Of a stretch of DNA of 64,000 bases, positions 7,820 to 16,947 are shown one piece after another. The DNA is from Sulfurospirillum diekertiae (GTDB taxonomy: Bacteria > Campylobacterota > Campylobacteria > Campylobacterales > Sulfurospirillaceae), in NCBI RefSeq assembly GCF_011769985.2, contig NZ_CP039734.2, positions 1,922,001-1,986,000 on the forward strand, written 5' to 3'. The number at the start of each line of letters is the position of its first letter. The stretch's first letter is position 1. The notes beneath the pieces are model-generated. The model searched no databases. It had not been told where the DNA came from and saw only the letters and a program-made list of their open reading frames with translations. Made by a program: the position numbers and the translations under genes.

Positions 7820-8737
7820 CTACTTTACTTGTGAAAAAATCGTCCCTAGTCCTCCAGTAGCTCCTTCAAGGCTATGTTTAAGATCTGTAGGAATAAACAC
7901 AACTTTGCTATTATTTGAGTTACCCAAATGCATAACACTGTCAATATAGCGCTGTGCTAAAAGGTAGCTTGCCGCATCTCCAACTTTAATTTGTGATGCA
8001 ATGACTACCATAGCTTCCTTATCACCATTAGCCAGAGCTACTTTTGCTTCAGCTTCTTTTTTAGACGCTTCATATTTTCCCTCTGCTTCAAGAATCAAAG
8101 ATTGTTTGAATCCCTCTGCTTTAGTGATAGCAGCTTGTTTTTCACCTTCAGCTTTCATAATAAGAGCTTTTTTCTCACGTTGCGCTGCGGCTTGTTTTTC
8201 CATTGCTTCTTGCAAAGTATCACTCGGTCTAATGTCTTGCACTTCAACGGCAGTAAGTGATAATCCCCATTGTTCAAGGTGGTCACTAATCTTTTCAGAC
8301 ACTGAAGATTTAATGATTTCCCGACCTGAAAGTGCTGTATCAAGCTCCATATTGCCAATGACAGAACGAAGCGTTGTTGCTGCCATATTGGCAACGGCAA
8401 GTTCAAAATTGTCAATAGAATAAACCGCTTTGGCAGGATCACTGATCTTATAAAACACAACGGCACTAATGATAACAACGGCATTATCTTTTGTGATAAC
8501 TTCTTGAGCTTTCATCTGTTGAATGAGCTCTTTTGTATTAAGCCTCATTTGTACTTTATCAAAAACAGGGATGAGAAAATTAAGACCCGGTTTTAGAACT
8601 GTATGAAACTTACCCAATCGCTCAATAATCCACTCTTCACCTTGTGGTACAATGCGTACCATTTGGTAGAGTAAATAACCACCTGCTAAAAGTAAAATGA
8701 TAAAAAATGATAAGCTTAACCCCGTACTACTGTCCAT
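7820..8737 (-). CDS. SPFH/Band 7 membrane protein, QmcA/stomatin-like
   Basis: The 305-aa protein has one N-terminal transmembrane helix (about residues 7-25) followed by a typical SPFH domain (VPQGEEWIIERLGKFHTVL, GLNFLIPVFDKV, NTKELIQQMKAQEVITKDN). A long Ala/Lys/Glu-rich coiled coil (residues ~175-245) follows. Such proteins form large cage-like oligomers in membrane microdomains and often associate with FtsH or NfeD. The neighbour nfeD, 9 bp upstream on the same strand, is the classic partner, so the pair is almost certainly one operon. Start ATG 8737. Confidence 0.92.
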   Translation of the reverse strand: MDSSTGLSLSFFIILLLAGGYLLYQMVRIVPQGEEWIIERLGKFHTVLKPGLNFLIPVFDKVQMRLNTKELIQQMKAQEVITKDNAVVIISAVVFYKISDPAKAVYSIDNFELAVANMAATTLRSVIGNMELDTALSGREIIKSSVSEKISDHLEQWGLSLTAVEVQDIRPSDTLQEAMEKQAAAQREKKALIMKAEGEKQAAITKAEGFKQSLILEAEGKYEASKKEAEAKVALANGDKEAMVVIASQIKVGDAASYLLAQRYIDSVMHLGNSNNSKVVFIPTDLKHSLEGATGGLGTIFSQVK

Positions 8738-8746
8738 AACAATCCT

Positions 8747-9187
8747 TTATATAATTTGTTTAACAACTAAATAAGTACCATGTGTTGCAACGATTTTAAC
8801 GGTTGCAGCATTTGGTATCTCAACACCATTTTCAGATACAGCTTTCCACTGAGTGCTTCCCAATACAGGACTTGACAACATAACACTGCCCTGTATTCCC
8901 TCTTTTAAATCACATTCAACTTTTCCACGGATACCTATAAATTCATCAGATTGCCCTAATTTGCTGGAAGTTGTATCACCCATTTTTTGACGTTTAAAAA
9001 TAAACGATCCTACAAACATCCCCACCAAAGCAATTAATATCTGCCAAATAAGTGAATTTGGCTGAAAATATGAAAGCACTGCCGAGCCAAAAAAGCCAAC
9101 ACCAATAAAACCTGCAAAAAAAGTAGGACTCGCTACTTCAAAAACAATAGCACAAATACCAAAAATACCCCAAATATACCATGGCAT
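8747..9187 (-). CDS. NfeD-family membrane protein (short form)
   Basis: ATG 9187 is chosen because GGAGG lies six bases ahead; an earlier ATG at 9205 has no ribosome site. The 146-aa product starts MPWYIWGIFGICAIVFEV, has three or four transmembrane helices in the first half and a C-terminal OB-fold domain (GKVECDLKEGIQGSVML). This is the short NfeD form without a ClpP-like protease. It pairs with the SPFH gene downstream; together they are thought to organise membrane domains and protein quality control. Confidence 0.88.
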   Translation of the reverse strand: MPWYIWGIFGICAIVFEVASPTFFAGFIGVGFFGSAVLSYFQPNSLIWQILIALVGMFVGSFIFKRQKMGDTTSSKLGQSDEFIGIRGKVECDLKEGIQGSVMLSSPVLGSTQWKAVSENGVEIPNAATVKIVATHGTYLVVKQII

Positions 9188-9213
9188 ACGCTGCCTCCAT
9201 TGCACAAGATTAT

Positions 9214-9612
9214 TTATAAAGCTATTGCACTTTCATCTACAATATTGTACCTATTATTTTCATCAACAGATTTATAACACATGTAAATAAAGAGAATAAG
9301 ACCGCCAATGTATGGTAAAAAACTATAAAGCTGATGCCAACCGCTCATATTTAGATCATGAAAACGACGTGTTGTAATACTGAGTGTTGGAAAAAGATAC
9401 AAAGGAATTAAAAGAATGGATGAAATTGCTTCGATCGTACTAAAAATACTTTTTGTATCACCTTTTGCTAGTGCATCTGATAAAAATATCAAACCTAATA
9501 CTGAGAGAAGTAAGATGGTGTGCATTACAGCAAATAACCAAAACGATTTTCTACTTGTTCGCCCTTTATAAACGAATGTTTTTTTTAATTCTGAAAAATA
9601 ATTTGAAAACAT
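9214..9612 (-). CDS. DUF805 membrane protein
   Basis: ATG 9612 has AAAGGAGCGTTAC upstream; the longer frame to 9663 lacks a site. The 132-aa product has the DUF805 signature: an N-terminal YF...FVYKGRTSRKSFW, four hydrophobic segments, and RRFHDLNMSGWHQL between helices. DUF805 proteins are small inner-membrane proteins of unknown function. It lies 26 bp from nfeD on the same strand and could share its transcript. Confidence 0.85.
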   Translation of the reverse strand: MFSNYFSELKKTFVYKGRTSRKSFWLFAVMHTILLLSVLGLIFLSDALAKGDTKSIFSTIEAISSILLIPLYLFPTLSITTRRFHDLNMSGWHQLYSFLPYIGGLILFIYMCYKSVDENNRYNIVDESAIAL

Positions 9613-9745
9613 GTAACGCTCCTTTAAAAATATAAAAGGAACTTTACATGTCATTAGTGACAAAAACTGTCTTTTAAGAGAAATTTATAGGGATATAAGT
9701 TCACTTTGACTAGATAGGAATACATATCTGAGAATGAACAATCTA

Positions 9746-10408
9746 TTAGACTTTTTTTAACATGTAATATTGATTCTTTTTATTTGAATCCTCTTTTTTG
9801 GAAAGGGCAAATTTCAGTATGTACTCAAATTCTTCTATATCATCTGCGTTTAGATTGAATTTACCTGATACTATGGCGTAACGATAGGCTTTATCTATGT
9901 TTAGTTTAGGGTATCGAGCCACGAGTTCGTTGAATTTATCGGAGTTTGTGATTCTATGTTGTCTATTCCTATATGTGTTGTATGTTTTATCAAATAGTTT
10001 TTTTGATGCAGCTTCTAACTGTTTTCTGTTTTCTTCACTCTTTGGTTCAAATATATTTTTTGTAAATTTTACAAAAAGACTTCTACTGATCTTATAGCCA
10101 TTTACAAAATATTCTCTGTAAGCTTTTTTTATCCAAGTATTAGCAATTTTTTCAAGCCGTGATTTACTACTTTCTGCTTTGATATTATCGATTTTATCCA
10201 TGCCTTCAATGATTTTTGTGACTTCATCATCTTCCTGAGTTATATCCCACAAAATACCTGTTACCGCATTAATGGGTCTATCTTTGGCAACATAGGCTCG
10301 TTTAAATCCTTTATCTGTTAGTTTGTCATATAGATATTGGAACGCATCTTTTGAGTATTTGTGCATATCTAAAAGTGAACAATCTATTATATTTTTTTTC
10401 TTTGACAT
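9746..10408 (-). CDS. Hypothetical protein next to integrase, 220 aa
   Basis: The start at 10408 (MSKKKNIIDCSLLDMHKYSK) has AGGAGAAATTAT ahead; an upstream ATG at 10435 overlaps the integrase gene and is less likely. The protein is soluble, basic and probably all-helical (many Lys, Asn, Tyr; no membrane segment). It shows no motif that I recognise. It follows the tyrosine recombinase by 10 bp on the same strand, so it may be co-expressed with it as part of the same mobile element, for example as a regulatory or accessory protein; that is inference from position only. Confidence 0.75.
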   Translation of the reverse strand: MSKKKNIIDCSLLDMHKYSKDAFQYLYDKLTDKGFKRAYVAKDRPINAVTGILWDITQEDDEVTKIIEGMDKIDNIKAESSKSRLEKIANTWIKKAYREYFVNGYKISRSLFVKFTKNIFEPKSEENRKQLEAASKKLFDKTYNTYRNRQHRITNSDKFNELVARYPKLNIDKAYRYAIVSGKFNLNADDIEEFEYILKFALSKKEDSNKKNQYYMLKKV

Positions 10409-10418
10409 ATAATTTCTC

Positions 10419-11534
10419 CTATAAAATGGCATCAATGTATTTTTTTGCTTCTTGATTCGTCACCTTAACATATCGATCCGTTGTATCGATTTTTGCATGA
10501 TTCATCAACTCTTTAATAACAAAAGCATTAGCACCACGTTTGGAAAGTAATGAACCAAAAGAGTGTCTAAGCGTGTATAATGTAACTTTATTGATTCTAT
10601 CGTTTACCTGTAAGCCTTGATTAAACAAAAGATCCATGGTGGGCTGTGTTTGCTTTTTAATGCCAATGTAAGACATATGTGAACTTTTATCTAACATTGG
10701 ATTTTCTCGATAAAAGAGGTACTCTTCAGGGTTTAAATATTCTACCCATTGTTGCAATGCTTCACGTAGTCTTGAATGAATGGCAACTGAATAAGATGGT
10801 CTATTTTTCATGGCAATAAACGTTATTTTATTGAAAGAAAAATCAATATTTTTACATTGCAAATTCAATATTGCTTTTGGTCTTGCTCCCGTAAAGATAG
10901 CAATTAGAACGAACAAATAGGCTTTTTGTTTATGCAATAACGATTTTAATAAAAGCTCAATCTCATTTTCAGACAAAATTCGTTTACGCTGATTATTCAA
11001 TGCTAGCAGCTTTACTTTAGAACATGGATTCACCATATTAATACGATCCGTGAAAACCGCATAATTAATAATCGCTTTAAGTTGCGCTAAGTAGTAATTA
11101 ACAGAAGCAGCACGATAGCCTTTTTCTATCAATTTTTGTTTGAATCTTTGTATCTTTTCTGCTCTTAATGTCAGTATATTATCTAATCCAAATACTGGTG
11201 AGATTTGATGCATATATTTCAAATAAGCATCTCTATGATTTTTCATATCAGATTTTTCGTTGAAATAATATGTAGCTAGCTGATTTAGCGTTATAATCTC
11301 TTGGAATTTATTCTTTTTGATGTAGAGAGGCTCCTCTAAATCTTCTAACTCAATCATTGTTTTACGTCTTTGTACGACGGCATCTCTTTCAGAATAACCG
11401 TTAGATTTAAGCCCTACTTTTACCCAACGTTTTTTACCATCAATATCCTTATATGTATAGTAAAATGATGTATCGCCGTTATCCAGCACCTCTTTATATA
11501 CGCCCACATTTGACTTCGATTTTACACGAGCCAT
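10419..11534 (-). CDS. Tyrosine recombinase / phage-type integrase
   Basis: The 371-aa protein has an N-terminal Arm-binding-like part (residues ~1-60), a SAM-like core-binding domain (~70-165) and a catalytic domain. The catalytic residues are visible: Arg in FTGARPKAIL, the TLRHSFGSLL HxxR box, and the terminal HAKIDTTDRYVKV with the His and nucleophile Tyr. Full length, no frameshift. It is the only recombinase in the window and lies at the right end of the accessory region, oriented away from the housekeeping genes, consistent with an integrated island. I could not identify flanking attachment repeats. Confidence 0.92.
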   Translation of the reverse strand: MARVKSKSNVGVYKEVLDNGDTSFYYTYKDIDGKKRWVKVGLKSNGYSERDAVVQRRKTMIELEDLEEPLYIKKNKFQEIITLNQLATYYFNEKSDMKNHRDAYLKYMHQISPVFGLDNILTLRAEKIQRFKQKLIEKGYRAASVNYYLAQLKAIINYAVFTDRINMVNPCSKVKLLALNNQRKRILSENEIELLLKSLLHKQKAYLFVLIAIFTGARPKAILNLQCKNIDFSFNKITFIAMKNRPSYSVAIHSRLREALQQWVEYLNPEEYLFYRENPMLDKSSHMSYIGIKKQTQPTMDLLFNQGLQVNDRINKVTLYTLRHSFGSLLSKRGANAFVIKELMNHAKIDTTDRYVKVTNQEAKKYIDAIL

Positions 11535-11901
11535 TTCTACCCCATTTCTACCCTAAAAAGAAGAGTACTGATGAATGTTGATAGAAACTGGTTATCTATC
11601 TGAGAAACAGTATAATGTGAATAAACGTCTATTTCAAGGGGTTTTTAGTGGTTATGAAGACTATTGAGGATTGCTGAGTTTTACTGATGAAAAGGCATGT
11701 TACAAATCGAAACGATACTTGTTTATTATCAATACCATGTTTCTTTTTTTTATCAAATACTCCGATTGTAAGGAGCTTTTCTGTGCACTACAAGTTTTCT
11801 ACCTTATTCCCATACAAAAGTGTCACTATTGACTATTGTATCAATTTTTGTGTTGTTTTAAAATTAAGATGCTAAAGAGTTAAAAGAAAAAATGTTAGAA
11901 G
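11535..11901. other. Gene-free stretch beyond the integrase
   Basis: AT-rich DNA between the integrase start and the lplT terminator. Only a 62-codon frame (11687) without a ribosome site is open, and I do not believe it is a gene. The region should contain the integrase promoter and, if the element is integrated here, the right attachment site, but I see no duplicate of it elsewhere in the window. Confidence 0.5.
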
Positions 11902-11934
11902 AAAAAAACGCTCGAACCGGGCAATTCGAGCGTT
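11902..11934 (-). terminator. Rho-independent terminator of the aas-lplT transcript
   Basis: AACGCTCGAA (11907-11916) pairs perfectly with TTCGAGCGTT (11925-11934) around an 8-base loop. Read on the minus strand the stem is followed by a T run (complement of A 11902-11908). It lies about 150 bp after the lplT stop, with the palindrome TTTACATGTAAA at 12067-12078 in between. Confidence 0.85.
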
Positions 11935-12080
11935 GATCTTAAAAATTGGTAGGTTCTACACAAAAAGGAGGTATGTGTCTTACAAGTGAAAGTATAGGCT
12001 TATACCTTAAACAAGATATGAACCATTCGTTAATAAAAACTAAACCTGTAAAAATCGTTCATATTCTTTACATGTAAACC

Positions 12081-13343
12081 CTAATCAATCCGTTTGTAAA
12101 CCACCCATGCGATCCATGTTGCGATGATGCCTGTTCCGATGGCTGCTGATAAAAAGACCTCAGGGATTCGCCATGAAGCGTCCAATAAAACCATCGTAAG
12201 CACCGCACCAACGACCATAAACAGGGCATTTAAGATGTTGTTGGCAGCGATGATGCGTGAGCGAAAGGATGGGTCACTTTGGCTTTGCATGATGGCGTAA
12301 AGCGGTACGCTAAAGAGTCCTCCAAAAAGAGCGATCAGTGTCAAATCAACTAAAATGTGCCAAAAGGTGATGCTTGAAAAGAGTCTTTCGATGGGCACAA
12401 AACTCGAAGAGGTTAACGCAAAGTCGATTCCAAAAAATGCCATGCCCAAAGCACCCAGTATGATCAAAGAAGGGCGAATCGTGTGGTGGCTTAGTTTTTC
12501 GCATAAGAACGAGCCCACACCGATGCCGACGGTAAAGAGACTGAGCAGAAGCGTTACGGTGGTTTCATCGCCTTCTAAAACGATTTTGACAAACGCTGGG
12601 AATTGTGAAAGTAACAGTGCGCCGTAAAGCCAAAACCATGAGATAGCGATGATGGAGAGAAATACGGTTTTGTTCGCATAAGAGAGTTTGAGCGTTTGTG
12701 CCGTTTGCGAAAAAATATTGTACGAAAGACTCATTTGTGCATTGAGCGAAGGTGCGGTAGGAATGGAGCGACTGCACACGTAACCGATCAGTGCGATTGC
12801 CATGCCCATAATACCTGCGATGATGCCACCATACGCGGAAGCTGCGATCAGCCCTCCTCCAAGCGTGCCTAACAAAATCGCTCCAAACGTTCCCGACTCG
12901 ACCAACGCGTTTGCCGTAACCAGCTCGTTTTCGCCCATATGTTGGGGAATGATGGCGTATTTGATCGGACCAAAAAGCGTTGAGTGCAAGCCCATACCAA
13001 AGACTACGACCAACAGCAGACTGAACCAATGCATGTAAAAGCCAAGCGTGGCGATGCTCATCAAACCAAACTCCAAAAGCTTGACCAAACGCGTCAATGC
13101 CGCCTTGTCGTATTTATCCGCCAGAGCTCCTGCCAGCCCCGAAAAGAGAAAAAAGGGCACAATAAAAATCGCCCCAATAAGCGGCGCTAAAACTTCTAAA
13201 GGTAAACTCGTCCAAGAACCTGCGTGAAACGTGACCAAAATAGCCAAGGTATTTTTAAAAATATTGTCGTTAAACGCACCTAAAAACTGTACCGTAAACA
13301 ACGGCGCAAACCGTTTGGTTTTTAAAAGGTAAAAAGCACTCAT
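12081..13343 (-). CDS. lplT: Lysophospholipid transporter LplT-like (MFS)
   Basis: The 420-aa protein has about 12 transmembrane helices and the MFS signature of the LplT group (RFAPLFTVQFLGAFNDNIFKN; GLAGALADKYDK). In E. coli LplT flips lysophosphatidylethanolamine to the cytoplasmic leaflet for re-acylation by Aas. Its ATG overlaps the stop of the aas-like gene by four bases (ATGA), so the two are translationally coupled in the canonical aas-lplT arrangement. A terminator follows at 11902-11934. Confidence 0.9.
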   Translation of the reverse strand: MSAFYLLKTKRFAPLFTVQFLGAFNDNIFKNTLAILVTFHAGSWTSLPLEVLAPLIGAIFIVPFFLFSGLAGALADKYDKAALTRLVKLLEFGLMSIATLGFYMHWFSLLLVVVFGMGLHSTLFGPIKYAIIPQHMGENELVTANALVESGTFGAILLGTLGGGLIAASAYGGIIAGIMGMAIALIGYVCSRSIPTAPSLNAQMSLSYNIFSQTAQTLKLSYANKTVFLSIIAISWFWLYGALLLSQFPAFVKIVLEGDETTVTLLLSLFTVGIGVGSFLCEKLSHHTIRPSLIILGALGMAFFGIDFALTSSSFVPIERLFSSITFWHILVDLTLIALFGGLFSVPLYAIMQSQSDPSFRSRIIAANNILNALFMVVGAVLTMVLLDASWRIPEVFLSAAIGTGIIATWIAWVVYKRID

Positions 13344-15475
13344 GCGATCTCGCTTGCCATAGATTTTAACGTAACATAATCGGTCTTGCCCGTACCCAAA
13401 AGTGGAAGCGTCTCCAGATGGACGATCTTTCTAGGAACTGCAATTTCGGGGTAACCGTTGCTTTGCGCACTTTTTTGCAATGCTTCACGATTGAGGTTTT
13501 TATCGGTCGTAAACAGCACGATCGCTTCGCCTCTAGCGACATCGGGAATGGAGGAGCTTGCATGCAAAAAGCCACTGGATGTGAGTGTCGCTAGTTTTTC
13601 GACGGACTCTAAAGAAATCATCTCGCCTGCGATTTTGGCAAAGCGTTTCACACGCCCTTTGATCTGCACAAACCCAGCCTCATCAATGCTCACGATATCG
13701 CCCGTGTTGTACCATCCCTCGCCTGCTTCGGAGGTCGGTTTTTCCAAAACGCCTGGATTTTCGGCGCGTAAATAGCCGCTCATGACATTCGCACCTTTTA
13801 CATGTAAAATGCCGCCATCCTCAATGCCAGCAACGGGAACAAGCTTACTCTCAATGCCTGGCAATATCTGCCCTACCGTGCCTTTTTTATACGCCATCGG
13901 TGTGTTAACCGCGATGACAGGCGCAGTTTCAGTCGCACCATACCCTTCAAAAATGCGTAAACCAAACTTCTCAAACCAAAGCTCACGTACGTTTTCAGAG
14001 AGTTTTTCCGCCCCAGCGATGACGTAGCGCACACGATAAAAGTCGTACGGATGCGCATGGCGTGCGTAATTGTGCAAAAATGTACTCGTACCTAGCAAAA
14101 TCGTGCAAGAACGATCGTACGCGATCTCTGGAATGACGCGGTAATGAAGCGGTGATGGATACATAAAAAGGTGCATACCTCTAAAGATAGGAAGCAACGA
14201 ACCCGCCGTCAAGCCAAACGAGTGAAAAATCGGCAAGGCGTTAAGCATTTTATCTTCCGTGGAAAAATCGACGATAGAACTGATTTGAGCGATATTCGCC
14301 AGCAGTGCTTCATGAGAGAGCACCACGCCTTTGGGTTTTCCCTCACTGCCTGAGGTAAATAAAATGACCGCGCTCTCTTTTTCATCTTGAGAGTTTGCAA
14401 CAAGGCGCGGAAAATGAATCGCATAGAGCATGAGCCACAGCTTATCCACTAAGCGCATCGACGTTTTTAACTCTTCGAGGTAGACGATGCGAACACCCTG
14501 CAATGCTTCTAATTTTGGAGCGAGTTTGGCTTGTTCTACGAACGCTCGTGATGTGACAATGGTTTTGATCTCAGCCGCAGTACACGCACTTTGCAAGCCG
14601 TCTACACCTGCGGTGAAATTGAGCATGGCAGGGACTCGTTTCATACCTGAAAGCCCTAAAACAAGTGCGAGTGAAGCAACCGCCGTTGGCATCAACACAC
14701 CCACCGCTTCGTCTTTTTGAGTGATAGGGCTTAAGAGTCGCCCCAAACCTAGTGCCATTTTAAGGAGCTGCGCGTAGGTGTATTCAACCTGTTTGATGTC
14801 TTCCACGATGGCTTTGTTTTTGCCATATGTCTCAATTGCATCCAAAAAGGTACCAAAAAGATCATTGGCAGGGCGCGCATCAAACGAACACTCTTGCATA
14901 AGATGGCGCATCGCTTCGCCTGAGAGTAGGCGTCTTTCATGCGATGTTCCCTCGTGTGAAACCGTAAGTTTGGTTGGCGTGCAGTAATGAAGCGTGATCT
15001 GCGGAAACAGTCTGTGGGGGAACGTCTTTGGCATGCGCGAAAGCCTACTAAATGTCGCACCTTGAATCATCACAGGAACCACCATCGCATTGGTTTTTAC
15101 CGCAACAAAGGCACTGCCTTCGTAAATCTTCATCAAACTGCCCGTTGTTGTAATGCGCCCTTCGGGGAAAATAACCACAGGACGTCCGCTCTCCACCAGA
15201 CGAATCACCGCCTTAATCGCCATCGGATTGGACGGATCGACGGTCAAATGATCGGCAAGCATAAGGAAAAATCGTACAAAAGGGTTTTTAGCGATTTGCG
15301 TGTTGATGATAAACACGGGCGAAACCGGCAACATCACGCCTAAAATCAATCCATCTAAAAACGACTGATGGTTGGCGATGATGAGCATTGGCTCATTTTT
15401 ATTGGCTGTAAAATGCCCCTGAACACGTAGTTTAAATAAAAAACGTAGGATGATGCGAAGTGCTATTTTGATCAT
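13340..15475 (-). CDS. aas: Bifunctional acyltransferase/acyl-ACP synthetase Aas
   Basis: The 711-aa protein matches the two-domain plan of Aas (719 aa in E. coli). Residues ~1-200 are a PlsC-type acyltransferase (NHQSFLDG = H-x4-D; FPEGRITTTG). Residues ~215-711 are an AMP-binding acyl-ACP synthetase (FTSGSEGKPKGVVLSH, GYGATETAP, YNTGDIV, and C-terminal GTGKTDY Lys). It would re-acylate lysophospholipids taken up by LplT. It lies one base after the ArsR gene stop, so all three form an operon. The palindrome TTTACATGTAAA (13797-13808) encodes Leu-His-Val-Lys here. Confidence 0.92.
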   Translation of the reverse strand: MIKIALRIILRFLFKLRVQGHFTANKNEPMLIIANHQSFLDGLILGVMLPVSPVFIINTQIAKNPFVRFFLMLADHLTVDPSNPMAIKAVIRLVESGRPVVIFPEGRITTTGSLMKIYEGSAFVAVKTNAMVVPVMIQGATFSRLSRMPKTFPHRLFPQITLHYCTPTKLTVSHEGTSHERRLLSGEAMRHLMQECSFDARPANDLFGTFLDAIETYGKNKAIVEDIKQVEYTYAQLLKMALGLGRLLSPITQKDEAVGVLMPTAVASLALVLGLSGMKRVPAMLNFTAGVDGLQSACTAAEIKTIVTSRAFVEQAKLAPKLEALQGVRIVYLEELKTSMRLVDKLWLMLYAIHFPRLVANSQDEKESAVILFTSGSEGKPKGVVLSHEALLANIAQISSIVDFSTEDKMLNALPIFHSFGLTAGSLLPIFRGMHLFMYPSPLHYRVIPEIAYDRSCTILLGTSTFLHNYARHAHPYDFYRVRYVIAGAEKLSENVRELWFEKFGLRIFEGYGATETAPVIAVNTPMAYKKGTVGQILPGIESKLVPVAGIEDGGILHVKGANVMSGYLRAENPGVLEKPTSEAGEGWYNTGDIVSIDEAGFVQIKGRVKRFAKIAGEMISLESVEKLATLTSSGFLHASSSIPDVARGEAIVLFTTDKNLNREALQKSAQSNGYPEIAVPRKIVHLETLPLLGTGKTDYVTLKSMASEIA

Positions 15476-15476
15476 G

Positions 15477-15785
15477 TTAGTTTCCGTGTAGATAATTTAA
15501 GACATTGCTAAAGGTCGCTTCTAAAAGCGGTTTATTGACCCAAAACCAGACCTCTTTGCCGATCTTCTCACTTAAAAGCACTTCGGCTTGATGGAGGATT
15601 TTAAGGTGATGCGAAACCGTGGTGCGCGCCAAAGGTGAGACTTCGGCGATTTGCCCTGCATTGAGACGCTCACCATCTTCAAAGAGTAAAAGAATTCTTT
15701 GACGGTGCGCGTCGCCTAAAGCCATAAAAATGGCAGACATCGGTTTCCATTCAAGTGGTAAATCTTTGGCGTATTGTGTTTGCAT
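15477..15785 (-). CDS. ArsR-family transcriptional regulator
   Basis: The 102-aa protein is a single winged-helix domain: ALGDAHRQRILLLF, then LNAGQIAEVSPLARTTVSHHLKIL as the recognition helix, then the wing (LSEKIGKEVWFWVN). It has no CxC metal motif, so it may respond to a non-metal ligand. ATG 15785 follows AGGAATATAAG. It is directly upstream of aas, so it probably regulates lysophospholipid acylation and itself. Target not shown by sequence. Confidence 0.88.
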   Translation of the reverse strand: MQTQYAKDLPLEWKPMSAIFMALGDAHRQRILLLFEDGERLNAGQIAEVSPLARTTVSHHLKILHQAEVLLSEKIGKEVWFWVNKPLLEATFSNVLNYLHGN

Positions 15786-15845
15786 CTTATATTCCTAAAT
15801 GTTTAAGTTTATCGACATAATAATCTTTTTTGTCTTAAGGATTTC

Positions 15846-16871
15846 TTAGAAAATATCGGTTTGACTCTTTACATGTAAAGTGTTTTCTTCCAAACACAAA
15901 ACCTTTCGATAATTGTTATAAATAGGATGATTCGCAGGAAAATAGACCAACATTGCTTTGACGTAGCGATCAAAGACATTTCTCTCTTGAGCGATGCAGA
16001 TTCGTTTTAAAAGCGCTATATCGTAACTGTTCCACACCGTCGTAAAGGGCACAGGGTAGTCGCTTCCAAAGAGCAGTTTGGGGTGAATGTCGCTTTGCGT
16101 GGAGAGATGGCGCAACACTTTGGCACGCACAGGTGTCAGAAGCGCTGACACATCAGCATAGAGGTTATCGTGTGTTTTGAGCATCTCAAGCAAGGTGAAA
16201 TAGTCTTCGTTAAAGCGTTTTGGATTGGACGAGAGTGCTTTGAAAATGTGACGAGGCTCGTAAGAAAGTGCCATATGCGCGCAAATGACTTTCACGCCGA
16301 CTTCCAAAGGTTGGCGTAACATCTCGATGCTTTCGCACGTTTTAACCGAATGCACACTGCTCTCGCTTCCTACATGAATAATCAACGGTAGATCAAGCGC
16401 TGCAAGCTTCTCAAAATAAGGTCGATACCGTGCTTCTCGCGTATCAACACCCCAATAATTTTGCAAAAATTTTGCCCCTTTAAAGCCTAAAGCGTGGTAC
16501 TTTTCGATGAGTTCTAACGCGTTGGGTCGTTTGGGATTGATGGAGAAAAAAGGGATAATGAGCTCTGGAAACTGTGCGTACAATGCCGCCACATCTTCAT
16601 TGCTCGCGCAAACGGTTTTATCTTTGTGGAGAACATTGCCCTCATCATCGACCTTTACATCCACACCAAAAAGCACGATTTTTTCGATGTGCTCTGAGTG
16701 TTTCACCGAGTTCATTAGCGCATCGGTATAAGCTTTGTACGGCTCTTGTGCAAGGGCATTAGCGTCGATGCCAAAGCGTTTGGCAAAAAAACGCACGGCA
16801 ACTTTGTCGTAAATTCGGTTGAAGGAGACTTCACTGCTTAACAAATGAACATGGGTGTCGATTGTTTTCAT
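15846..16871 (-). CDS. Amidohydrolase-family protein (PF04909-like)
   Basis: The 341-aa TIM-barrel protein has the metal-binding IDTHVHLL (His7, His9), a central IIHVGSESS, CAHMAL and the late Asp in LLFGSDYPVPF, the pattern of amidohydrolase_2 enzymes (decarboxylases and lactonases such as aminocarboxymuconate-semialdehyde decarboxylase). The substrate cannot be told. It lies 76 bp after citXG on the same strand and may belong to the citrate transcript. ATG 16871 has AGGAATATAGAA ahead. The C-terminus contains TTTACATGTAAA (15868-15879, Leu-His-Val-Lys). Confidence 0.85.
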   Translation of the reverse strand: MKTIDTHVHLLSSEVSFNRIYDKVAVRFFAKRFGIDANALAQEPYKAYTDALMNSVKHSEHIEKIVLFGVDVKVDDEGNVLHKDKTVCASNEDVAALYAQFPELIIPFFSINPKRPNALELIEKYHALGFKGAKFLQNYWGVDTREARYRPYFEKLAALDLPLIIHVGSESSVHSVKTCESIEMLRQPLEVGVKVICAHMALSYEPRHIFKALSSNPKRFNEDYFTLLEMLKTHDNLYADVSALLTPVRAKVLRHLSTQSDIHPKLLFGSDYPVPFTTVWNSYDIALLKRICIAQERNVFDRYVKAMLVYFPANHPIYNNYRKVLCLEENTLHVKSQTDIF

Positions 16872-16947
16872 TTCTATATTCCTAATATCTTAAACATATT
16901 GTAATATTAATATAGCCAAGCTGAAAAAATTCTGAGAAAAAGCTTTT

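Noticed and set aside
11687-11875. 62-codon plus-strand frame beyond the integrase
   Set aside because: No ribosome site, odd composition (runs of Phe, Cys, Ser), and located in presumed promoter/attachment DNA.
11976-12080. 34-codon frame after GGAGGT at about 11969
   Set aside because: The ATG touches the ribosome site, leaving no spacing, and the frame ends in the TTTACATGTAAA palindrome; it is probably coincidental.
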